Origin: an uncultured Clostridia bacterium
GTDB lineage: Bacteria; Bacillota; Clostridia; Oscillospirales; Oscillospiraceae
NCBI GenBank assembly: GCA_947176425.1
Contig: CAMWQV010000052.1
Span: 1 to 8,927 of the forward strand
Length of the DNA: 8,927 nucleotides
Direction: 5' to 3'
Both the position numbers and the translations under genes were made by a program. Every line of letters begins with the position of its first letter. Position 1 is the first letter of the stretch. Under the pieces are notes generated by a model. It ran no database searches and was not told the origin of the DNA. It worked only from the letters and a program-made list of their open reading frames with translations. This document shows, in pieces, positions 1-6,118 of the stretch.

Positions 1-278
1 AAGTAGAAGTGCGGGTCCAAAAAATTGCTGTCTGTTTTTCCATTTACGGCGGCGATCCGGCTGAAAATTTCTCTCTTGTAACCGCGCCTTCTATTCGGGT
101 ACTGGCAGGTGAACGGGATTTTTGCCGTTTTTCCATGTCCGGACTGGAGCTGGAAAAAACAGTGGCCGCAATGGAGCTTTACCGCTATAAAGGCGAGTGG
201 AAAATATATTTTATCGGGTCAGGCTATCACAGCGGCTTAAAAACGCTGTGCGAAAGCTTTGGTGTTGAGGTTGAATAA
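1..278 (+). CDS. TerD-domain stress/tellurite-resistance protein, C-terminal part (5' end outside window)
   Basis: The reading frame is open from the left edge (first full codon at 3), so only about 91 C-terminal residues are present; a TerD domain is about 190 residues. The GTG at 9 is internal, not a start. Visible family signatures are a VQKIAVCFSIY strand, the 'AENFSLV' motif, and the closing pattern GEWKIYFIGSGYHSGLKTLCESFGVEVE, which matches the usual TerD ending (G-x-W ... G-x-GY ... GL ... LC ... FGV). TerD proteins are cytoplasmic, often calcium-binding, and linked to tellurite resistance, oxidative stress and phage resistance. The calcium-binding loops would lie in the missing N-terminal half and cannot be checked. 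The stop is 19 nt before the next gene, so it sits in the same operon as the biosynthetic enzymes that follow. The family call is firm; whether it is TerD, TerE or TerZ cannot be told. Confidence 0.88.
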   Translation, partial: VEVRVQKIAVCFSIYGGDPAENFSLVTAPSIRVLAGERDFCRFSMSGLELEKTVAAMELYRYKGEWKIYFIGSGYHSGLKTLCESFGVEVE

Positions 279-297
279 ACGGGGGAACAGAGACGGA

Positions 298-1254
298 ATG
301 ATCGAACAGAAACTTTTGCTGCCGTATATGGTTGGCGGACTTCTTTACACACCGGCGACCAGAAGCGGTATTGTCAGGAAGATTAAAGAACGCCAATATT
401 CCTGTCTGACATCTGTAGCGTTTTGCCTGGAGGATTCCATCCGTGACGAGTCGCTGAAGCAGGCGGAACGGACGCTGAAAGAAACGCTGACAGCTCTCGG
501 CGAATTGCGGGAACTTCCGCTGCTGTTTGTGAGAGTCCGAAGCCCGCAGCATCTGCGGCATGTCCATCAGTTATTGGCAGACACGGAACGGATTCTGACC
601 GGATATATTTTGCCGAAATTTGACCTGTCAAACGCCGAAGACTACGCCGTTCTTATACGGGAGCTGCCCAAGAGCGGCGGAGGACGGCTGTACTATATGC
701 CGATCCTTGAGAGCAGAATGGTCGCGGATATCGGGACGCGCACCGTATGCCTGCTTAAACTGCGGCAGCTCTGTGACGGAATGAAAGAACAGATTCTTAA
801 TATCCGTGTAGGCGGTGCGGACCTGTGCAATCTGTACGGCCTGCGCAGAGAGGAGACACAGAGTATTTATGAAGCCGGCGCCGTCCGGGATATTCTGGCG
901 GACATTATCAATGTGTTTGCGCCGGAGTATGTGGTATCCGGTGCGGTTTGGGAGTATTTTGGGACAGACCCGCAGGCGTCCTGGGCCGCGGGATTGCAGC
1001 GGGAGATCGCGCTGGACCGTCTCAACGGATTTATCGGGAAAACGGCGATTCATCCCGCCCAGCTCCCTTTCATCTATCGGGGATTGCAGGTAAGGCGCCG
1101 GGACTATGCGGACGCCATGAAGATTTTGCAGTGGGACAACGAGGAATTGGGCGCGGCAAAAGGCGAGGGCCGCATGAACGAGCTGAAATGCCATACACAG
1201 TGGGCGGTTCGGACAGCGTCGCTGGCGGAGATTTACGGTATTCGGGAAGATTAG
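298..1254 (+). CDS. HpcH/HpaI aldolase / citrate-lyase-like C-C bond lyase of the Ter operon
   Basis: This 318-residue predicted TIM-barrel enzyme is related to CitE/HpcH lyases, which make or break C-C bonds next to a carboxylate with a divalent metal. Signature segments are CLEDSI (residues 43-48, metal-site acidic pair E45/D46), VRVRSP (78-83, with R79 and R81), PILESR (135-140, with E138 as likely metal ligand), RVGGADLCNLYG (170-181, with D175) and GKTAIHPAQL (247-256), the classic CitE-like 'GK-x-AIHP-x-Q' motif. I chose ATG 298 (GGGGGA at 281-286) over in-frame TTG 259, because 259 overlaps the TerD gene and adds an unconserved-looking tail. Among known families it fits the C-C bond lyase found specifically in TerD operons. 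Its substrate is unknown; by context it should supply or trim a carbon unit of a nucleoside-like product. The next gene starts 17 nt later. Confidence 0.88.
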   Translation: MIEQKLLLPYMVGGLLYTPATRSGIVRKIKERQYSCLTSVAFCLEDSIRDESLKQAERTLKETLTALGELRELPLLFVRVRSPQHLRHVHQLLADTERILTGYILPKFDLSNAEDYAVLIRELPKSGGGRLYYMPILESRMVADIGTRTVCLLKLRQLCDGMKEQILNIRVGGADLCNLYGLRREETQSIYEAGAVRDILADIINVFAPEYVVSGAVWEYFGTDPQASWAAGLQREIALDRLNGFIGKTAIHPAQLPFIYRGLQVRRRDYADAMKILQWDNEELGAAKGEGRMNELKCHTQWAVRTASLAEIYGIRED

Positions 1255-1271
1255 CCGGTGAGGAATGTGTT

Positions 1272-2405
1272 ATGATATATGAGAAAAAGGATATTTTGCG
1301 GCTTGCCAGACGGCTGCATAATACAAAGCGGGAATATCTGCTGGTCAATCCGTTACAGGGCAAGCATATTCCGGTCCGTCCGTCGGTATCGCTGGATATG
1401 ATGGAATGTCTGGGAGAAAAACTTCGTCAGCGGTTTCCCGGCGCGAAATTGGTAATCGGCTTTGCGGAAACGGCGACCGCTGTCGGCGCTGCGGCGGCAA
1501 ATTGTCTTGGCGGCGATTGCGTTTATATCCATACAACAAGGGAACACGTCAGTCAAGCTGAAAAATGGATATTCTTTCAGGAGGAACACAGTCACGCGGT
1601 CGATCAGAAGCTATGTATCGATCATCTGCGGGAATGGATAGCAGCTTCCCCGCAGGTCATTCTGATTGATGACGAGATTTCCACCGGAAAAACGATTCTG
1701 AATATGACGGCCCAAATGCGCAGGATATTCCCGGAGCTGCAAAAGAAAACGGTCATAGCCGCGTCAATCATCAACCGTCTGTCCGGTGAAAATGAGGCAA
1801 GACTGTCAGCGGCGGGAATCGTATGCGAAGCCCTGCTGCATATTCCGGAGGAGGATTACACAGCGGTGGTCCGGCGTTTTCAGACCGAAAGCCCCGCGGA
1901 TCACAGAAAAATTATACCCACAGTTCAAACGGAAATCTGTAAGGTCGATTTTGGGGACGCGGATTTGCGAACCGGCGTCGTAATCGGGCAGTACCGGAAA
2001 GCATGCGGGGAAGTGACCGCCCGCATCATGCCCTGTATTCAGAAGCATTTAGGACCGGACAAGCGCGTTTTGGTGCTTGGTACGGAGGAGTTTATGTATC
2101 TGCCCCTGCTGCTGGCGGAGGAAATCGCCGCGTTGTCAAAGTCTGTATGTTTTCACGCAACGACCCGCAGTCCGATTCAGGTCAGCCAAGTGCCGGACTA
2201 TCCGATTTTCAACGGCTGTCAGCTCACCAGTTTTTATGAAGCGGACCGGAAGACTTATATTTATGATCTGGCGGAGTATGATACAGCAATCGTCCTGTCG
2301 GATTCTAAAGAACGCGCACCGGAGGCCATAAACAGTTTGGCGTCGGCGCTGCATGAAAACGGCTGTCATGACATTCTTTTTCTGTGCGGAGGGGAGCATG
2401 TTTAG
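1272..2405 (+). CDS. Phosphoribosyltransferase (PRTase_2) fused to TRSP domain, Ter operon
   Basis: This 377-residue predicted cytoplasmic enzyme has two parts. The N-terminal half is an orotate-PRTase-like domain: GFAETATAVG (63-72) forms the loop near the substrate and VILIDDEISTGKT (129-141) is the PRPP-binding motif with the adjacent acidic pair D133/D134. The C-terminal half (from about 225) carries FHATTRSPI, which contains the literal T-R-S-P signature (298-301) that names the TRSP domain, followed by an acidic C-terminal segment. I chose ATG 1272, with AGGA at 1261-1264; the same frame is open further upstream to 948 but that stretch overlaps the lyase gene in another frame. It would transfer or release ribose-5-phosphate from PRPP onto a base-like acceptor; the acceptor is unknown. 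The stop overlaps the start of the next gene by 8 nt, so the two are probably translated in a coupled way. Confidence 0.9.
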   Translation: MIYEKKDILRLARRLHNTKREYLLVNPLQGKHIPVRPSVSLDMMECLGEKLRQRFPGAKLVIGFAETATAVGAAAANCLGGDCVYIHTTREHVSQAEKWIFFQEEHSHAVDQKLCIDHLREWIAASPQVILIDDEISTGKTILNMTAQMRRIFPELQKKTVIAASIINRLSGENEARLSAAGIVCEALLHIPEEDYTAVVRRFQTESPADHRKIIPTVQTEICKVDFGDADLRTGVVIGQYRKACGEVTARIMPCIQKHLGPDKRVLVLGTEEFMYLPLLLAEEIAALSKSVCFHATTRSPIQVSQVPDYPIFNGCQLTSFYEADRKTYIYDLAEYDTAIVLSDSKERAPEAINSLASALHENGCHDILFLCGGEHV

Positions 2406-3447
2406 TTCTTATCATCCCGGCGACGTCACGATCCTGTTGAAAGACATTACCGGTCTGGTCACGCCTTTGGATACGGCGGAGCGTGAAAAATACATCCAAA
2501 GCGGAGTACATTACTCTGAGATGCTGCCGGTGGAGTACGAGCCGTCCCAGGAATATCTGAACGCCTATTTTACCGCCCTGGACCGCAGCAGGCAGATCAC
2601 TGCCCAGGCAGCGGCTTGGACGGCGGAACAGATCTGGCACAGCCGGGGAAACGATGCCGTTCTGGTATCTCTGGCGCGGGCGGGTACATCGACTGGTGTT
2701 CTGCTGAAACGGTATCTGCAAAAAAAATACCAGACCGAAGTCCCGCATTATACCATTTCGATTATTCGCGGAAAAGGGATTGATCGAAACGCAATGAACT
2801 TCATTCTATCCCGCCACAAACCGGAAAATATCCAATTTGTCGATGGCTGGACAGGAAAGGGCGCGATTCAGCGGCAGTTAAACGCCGCTATGCTGGATTA
2901 TCCGAAAGTCTCACCGGGATTGGCTGTTTTATCCGACCCTGCGCATGTTGCGGAGATATGCGGTACCCATGACGATTTTCTGATTGCAAGCTCCTGTCTG
3001 AACGCGACTGTATCCGGACTGCTCAGCCGGACGTTTTACCGGGAAGATATCATCGGAAAAACGGACTTTCACGGCGCAATGTATTATCAACAGTGGACTG
3101 ACAGGGATTTGACCTATCAGTTTATCCATGAAATTGAGAGTGCGTTTCAATTTGACGCTGTCAGGGAACCGGAGCCTGTATCCGCTCAGACCGGTCTGGA
3201 AGAGGTACGGCAGATTTGCGAGGCGTTCCATGTTAAGGACATCAACTTTGTGAAGCCCGGTACCGGTGAGGCAACAAGGGTATTACTGCGGCGGCTTCCC
3301 TGGAAAATATTGGTCCGCAGCCTGCATGATGACGAACACCTGGGACATCTGTACCAGCTGGCGCGGGAAAAACAGGTCGAAGTAGCCGAGTATCCGCTGA
3401 AATGCTACCGGGCGTGCGGGATTATCCGCGCTCTTTCGGACACATAA
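2398..3447 (+). CDS. StiP-family phosphoribosyltransferase-like protein with C-terminal PELOTA RNA-binding domain
   Basis: This is a 349-residue protein. Databases often label the family 'cysteine protease StiP', but the fold is predicted to be a PRTase. Residues 87-105 (AVLVSLARAGTSTGVLLKR) form a P-loop-like substrate segment, and FVDGWTGKGAI (147-157) is a divergent PRPP-binding motif with a single conserved D149 and the GKGA turn. Residues about 284-345 (beginning FVKPGTGEATRVLLRR) match the PELOTA-like RNA-binding domain, with the typical glycine-rich start and a SLHDDEHLGHLYQLA helix. I chose ATG 2398, because a strong GGAGGGG at 2390-2396 sits just before it; an upstream in-frame start at 2353 would overlap the previous gene more. 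The protein is predicted to be a partner of the preceding PRTase. The RNA-binding tail suggests that an RNA or RNA-derived base is involved, which is inference. Confidence 0.88.
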   Translation: MFSSYHPGDVTILLKDITGLVTPLDTAEREKYIQSGVHYSEMLPVEYEPSQEYLNAYFTALDRSRQITAQAAAWTAEQIWHSRGNDAVLVSLARAGTSTGVLLKRYLQKKYQTEVPHYTISIIRGKGIDRNAMNFILSRHKPENIQFVDGWTGKGAIQRQLNAAMLDYPKVSPGLAVLSDPAHVAEICGTHDDFLIASSCLNATVSGLLSRTFYREDIIGKTDFHGAMYYQQWTDRDLTYQFIHEIESAFQFDAVREPEPVSAQTGLEEVRQICEAFHVKDINFVKPGTGEATRVLLRRLPWKILVRSLHDDEHLGHLYQLAREKQVEVAEYPLKCYRACGIIRALSDT

Positions 3448-3472
3448 CGATGAAACACAGGGGGGATGCACG

Positions 3473-4471
3473 ATGGTGCGAATCTGGCTGAATCATTGGT
3501 TCAGTACGGCCTATCATATTATTCTGCTGCTGAAAAAAGACGATCCGGATTTTCAGATTATCGGCAGCAATGAGAACGCAAAATCACCGATTATGACTGT
3601 TTGCGACGAATGGTATCAGGAACCGGCGCTGAAAGATGAAGAATATGTGGATTTCTGCCTGCAATTTTGCCGGGAGCATCAGATCAGCCTCTTTATGCCG
3701 AGACGGGGCGCCCTGTCTGTCAGTAAAAATGCCCGCCGCTTTGCCGAAGCAGGCGTCAAGGTTATGACAGAAGAATATGCCGTTATGCGGGCGCTGAATC
3801 ATAAGGATCAGGCGTATACGCTTTTTCAGCGGGAACAGATCGGGATCGTGCCGGAACATTATGTGGTGACAACAGCCGAACAGTTTCTGGAGAGCTATCA
3901 TACACTGGAGGCCCGCTGGAAAAAGGTCTGTTTTAAGTTCGTGCGGGATGAAGGCGGCAAAAGCTACCGTCTCATTGACAACAGCCGGAAAGGATACAGC
4001 GCGCTTTTCAGAAAGCTGACAACGCGGATGCCTCTTGATGCAGTAATCGACGCGCTTTCGGAGCGGGAGAAGTTTCCGCCGCTGATGGTCATGCCATATC
4101 TTTCCGGCGACGAGGTCAGCGTGGACTGCCTGAAAACCGATGCGGGACTGATTGCGGTTCCCCGTGTGAAGGACACGACCCGTATTGAAAAAATTCGGTA
4201 TGATCCGCAGATTTTATCTTTCTGTAAAGACCTGTACACAAAAATACCGTTGGAACAGCCCTGCAATATCCAGTTCAAATATCTGGACGGCGTCCCCTAT
4301 ATTCTGGAAGTCAATACGCGGATGTCCGGCGGCGTACAGATGGCGTGTGAGGCCAGCGGGATCAACATTCCGAATATTGCGGCAAACAAGCTGCTGGGAA
4401 TACAGAAACCCTGGGAAGACCGCCGTATAGAAAAAGACGTCTGCCATATAGAATATCCGCTGGTTCTTTAG
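3473..4471 (+). CDS. ATP-grasp ligase of the Ter operon (ATPgrasp_Ter type)
   Basis: This 332-residue predicted cytoplasmic ligase should join a carboxylate to an amine or similar nucleophile through an acyl-phosphate, using ATP. ATP-grasp features in order: an N-terminal pre-ATP-grasp domain starting VRIWLNHWFSTAYHII; KVCFKFVRDEGGKSYR (151-166), holding the ATP-binding lysine K155 and a Gly-rich loop; LMVMPYLSGDEVSVDCL (204-220), the central strand with E214 and D218; and YILEVNTRMSGGV (276-288), with metal ligands E279 and N281 and the R283 that ends the family motif. Start ATG 3473 follows a purine-rich AGGGGGG at 3459-3465; the ATGs at 3450 and 3466 are out of frame. It is separated from the StiP/PELOTA gene by 25 nt. 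Substrates are unknown; the family occurs almost only in TerD-type operons, which supports a shared pathway. Confidence 0.88.
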   Translation: MVRIWLNHWFSTAYHIILLLKKDDPDFQIIGSNENAKSPIMTVCDEWYQEPALKDEEYVDFCLQFCREHQISLFMPRRGALSVSKNARRFAEAGVKVMTEEYAVMRALNHKDQAYTLFQREQIGIVPEHYVVTTAEQFLESYHTLEARWKKVCFKFVRDEGGKSYRLIDNSRKGYSALFRKLTTRMPLDAVIDALSEREKFPPLMVMPYLSGDEVSVDCLKTDAGLIAVPRVKDTTRIEKIRYDPQILSFCKDLYTKIPLEQPCNIQFKYLDGVPYILEVNTRMSGGVQMACEASGINIPNIAANKLLGIQKPWEDRRIEKDVCHIEYPLVL

Positions 4472-4487
4472 AAGCGGGAGGCGGCGT

Positions 4488-5249
4488 ATGAGGATTGATT
4501 TATTTTCTGACTTGGACAATACGCTGATCTACTCCCACCGCACGGTTCTGGAGCAGGATAAAGTCCTGGCAGAAACGCTGAACGGCAAAGAGCAGAGCTA
4601 TATGACGCGAAAAACTCTGGAATTTCTGCAAAATGCGCCGTGGATACGCTTAATCCCTGTAACAACGCGTTCAAAGGAGCAATTTCAAAGAATAACGCTG
4701 TTTTCCCGTGAGCTTTCCTGCCCATATGCGCTGGTATGTAACGGCGGCGAGCTGCTGATCTGCGGAGAAACCGATCCGCAGTGGCTGGAGGAGACAAGAT
4801 CGATTTTGGCTCAGGAACTGCGTGCGCTTGCGTCTGCAATCGCGCTGATGGAGCGTATGGCAGAACGCGTCCGGGTTCCGTCCGGACTGATGGCGTATGC
4901 GGTTTTTGACGACCCAAAAGAGGCCGCACGGCAGCTGCGCGGGGAGATTGACGGGACTTTGCTGCATGTTCTTTACGACAGGCGCAAGGTGTACTGTTTT
5001 CCGGGTGCAATGAATAAAGGCGCGGCAGTGGGCAGGTTCAAAAAACGCTTTCCGACAGGGCCGGTTGTGGCAGCGGGGGACAGTGAGTTTGATATTCCCA
5101 TGCTGAATATGAGTGACCTTGCCATTACAAAGCGTTCTTTAGCGAAGTCAGTCAAAAACCCCAATACGGTCCCCATAGACGACGCCCTGCTCTTGTCAGA
5201 CGGGCTTACCGGCGTATTGGAGCGGCTTTCTCAGAGGGATTTTTCTTGA
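4488..5249 (+). CDS. HAD-superfamily phosphatase of the Ter operon (Cof/SPP-like)
   Basis: This 253-residue phosphatase is the last gene of the operon. All four HAD motifs are visible: motif I DLDNT (8-12, nucleophile D8 and acid D10), motif II at VTTRS (58-62), the motif III lysine in AMNKGAAV (K177), and motif IV GDSEFDIPML (197-206) with the metal-binding acidic residues. CNGGELL (84-90) and the inserted cap between about 88 and 172 place it in the C2-cap Cof/sucrose-phosphate-phosphatase-like group. GGGAGG at 4475-4480 lies 7 nt before ATG 4488, and the previous stop is 16 nt upstream. It presumably removes the 5'-phosphate left by the PRPP-dependent steps, giving the final dephosphorylated product; this follows from position and family, not from a known substrate. 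No GC-rich terminator is visible just after its stop. Confidence 0.88.
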   Translation: MRIDLFSDLDNTLIYSHRTVLEQDKVLAETLNGKEQSYMTRKTLEFLQNAPWIRLIPVTTRSKEQFQRITLFSRELSCPYALVCNGGELLICGETDPQWLEETRSILAQELRALASAIALMERMAERVRVPSGLMAYAVFDDPKEAARQLRGEIDGTLLHVLYDRRKVYCFPGAMNKGAAVGRFKKRFPTGPVVAAGDSEFDIPMLNMSDLAITKRSLAKSVKNPNTVPIDDALLLSDGLTGVLERLSQRDFS

Positions 5250-5293
5250 ATTTTGACTCTAAAAAATCGCAGAATCTTTGTGAAAATTGACCT

Positions 5294-5322
5294 TTGCTTT
5301 CCTGAATTTCTTTTGCTATACT
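5294..5322 (+). promoter_or_regulatory. Extended -10 promoter for the DUF2798 gene
   Basis: TATACT (5317-5322) is a 5/6 match to the -10 box, preceded by TGC, giving an extended -10. TTGCTT (5294-5299) is a weak -35 with a 17-nt spacer. TTGACC at 5287 is a better -35 sequence but would need a 24-nt spacer. Transcription would start at about 5329, giving a leader of about 125 nt. Confidence 0.6.
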
Positions 5323-5336
5323 AATCGATATCAATT
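5323..5336. promoter_or_regulatory. Operator-like dyad over the start site of the DUF2798 transcript
   Basis: AATCGATATCAATT reads the same on both strands except for one pair of positions (4 and 11). It directly follows the -10 box, where a repressor would block initiation. No specific regulator can be named; the shape would fit a MarR- or TetR-like dimer. Confidence 0.35.
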
Positions 5337-5353
5337 CAATACGGCCATTCAAC

Positions 5354-5419
5354 GACACACGTAGTGCATTGCACGTAAATCTGATTACGGTACAGAAATG
5401 TTCTGCGTGTGTCTTTTTT
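5354..5419 (+). promoter_or_regulatory. Structured leader RNA ending in a terminator-like stem and T6
   Basis: An 8-bp perfect stem (GACACACG 5354-5361 with CGTGTGTC 5406-5413) encloses three small hairpins and is followed directly by TTTTTT (5414-5419). The inner hairpins are GTG/CAC at 5364-5374, GTAA/TTAC at 5375-5388, and CAGAA/TTCTG at 5393-5405. The last one abuts the 3' arm of the outer stem, so the helices could stack. A possible outer pairing is ATACGG (5339-5344) with CCGTAT (5422-5427). It lies between a good promoter and the DUF2798 start, so it could be an attenuator or riboswitch-like element. I do not recognise it as a known class. It could instead be a plain terminator for the Ter operon upstream. 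Confidence 0.45.
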
Positions 5420-5454
5420 GTCCGTATGGCAATTATTGAAAGCGAGGTATTTTT

Positions 5455-6012
5455 ATGCCCAAAAATCAATTTCAGCGAATGATCTTCGCCCTTCTGACCG
5501 TCATCGTGACAGTTCACGGCTACGTCTTCTACAGTCTCTATGTCGTTAACGGCAGTACGCTGATGGCTGTCACCGGTGCGCCCAGCGTTCTGGAAGCCAT
5601 CCGTCAGCAGGGCGGCGTGTCTATGCTCGGACATGCCGTCCCAATCTGGACGGTGGTTCTGGTTGAATTCTGTCTGGCGTACCTGTTGGAAGTCGTCCTG
5701 GGCAGCCCGATGTCTTTCCGGCTGGCCTGTAAGGTCTTCGATCTGAAAACTACCCACCATATGATTTTTGAAACCGCCGTCATCTGTGCTACCGTGGGCC
5801 TGATGTGTCCTGTGATGAGCCTGCTGGCTGCAATCCTGTATTATCCGTATTACGCCGGTTTCAACTTTCTTACTCTGCTGGCAAACTGGGGCAAGCTGGT
5901 TTGCCTGAATTTCCCCTTCGCTTATTTCAGTCAGCTGTTCTTGATCCAACCATTGGTACGTACTGTGTTTAAATTCCTCTTCTGCCGGAATGAAGCTGCG
6001 CAGGAAGTGTAA
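5455..6012 (+). CDS. DUF2798-family four-helix membrane protein
   Basis: This 185-residue integral membrane protein has two DUF2798-like halves. Predicted helices lie at about 8-29, 62-84, 105-128 and 145-168. The N-terminus MPKNQFQRMIFALL and the end NFPFAYFSQLFLIQPLVRTVFKFLF match the repeated family pattern: a positively charged entry, then an N-F-P ... Q-L-F ... P-L-V-R segment at the end of each half. The function of the family is unknown. GCGAGG (5442-5447) lies 7 nt before ATG 5455. The gene has its own promoter and a long leader, so it is not part of the Ter operon, although it lies 205 nt downstream in the same direction. Third codon positions are richer in C than in the Ter genes. 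The family call is good; no role can be given. Confidence 0.82.
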   Translation: MPKNQFQRMIFALLTVIVTVHGYVFYSLYVVNGSTLMAVTGAPSVLEAIRQQGGVSMLGHAVPIWTVVLVEFCLAYLLEVVLGSPMSFRLACKVFDLKTTHHMIFETAVICATVGLMCPVMSLLAAILYYPYYAGFNFLTLLANWGKLVCLNFPFAYFSQLFLIQPLVRTVFKFLFCRNEAAQEV

Positions 6013-6044
6013 ATGCCTGCGTTATTATAAAAGAGTAAATTCCG

Positions 6045-6081
6045 AAAATTGTACAAAGAAATGAGCTGTTTGTACAATTTT
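6045..6081. terminator. Bidirectional AT-rich terminator between convergent genes
   Basis: AAAATTGTACAAA (6045-6057) and TTTGTACAATTTT (6069-6081) form a perfect 13-bp inverted repeat with an 11-nt loop. It lies between the stop of the DUF2798 gene and the stop of the convergent amidohydrolase. The terminal A/T runs give a U-tract on either strand. The low GC content of the stem makes it weaker than a typical terminator. Each arm also holds the palindrome TTGTACAA, 21 bp apart, so a protein-binding role is an alternative. Confidence 0.6.
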
Positions 6082-6104
6082 ACAGTCTTTACAGTTTTAC
6101 AGTC
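6079..6104 (+). repeat. Three tandem TTTACAGT(C) repeats
   Basis: TTTACAGTC (6079-6087), TTTACAGT (6088-6095) and TTTACAGTC (6096-6104) follow each other head to tail, directly after the inverted repeat. They are probably replication-slippage repeats; no function is apparent. Confidence 0.7.
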
Positions 6105-6118
6105 TTGTTCTTTTATAG

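Noticed and set aside
628..1194. Minus-strand open frame of 188 codons inside the lyase gene
   Set aside because: It is a shadow of the lyase coding sequence, with no family features.
948..1271. N-terminal extension of the TRSP-PRTase back to 948
   Set aside because: The stretch overlaps the lyase gene in a different frame and looks random; ATG 1272 has a ribosome binding site and starts the family-like sequence.
5238..5268. AT-rich inverted repeat GATTTTT/AAAAATC at the end of the HAD gene as an operon terminator
   Set aside because: The stem is only 7 A/T-rich pairs with a 17-nt loop and no following U-tract, so it is too weak to call.
5206..5949. Minus-strand open frame of 247 codons opposite the DUF2798 gene
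   Set aside because: Its low-complexity, Q/H/D-rich translation resembles no family, it has no good start signal, and the plus strand holds a clear membrane protein with promoter and ribosome binding site.
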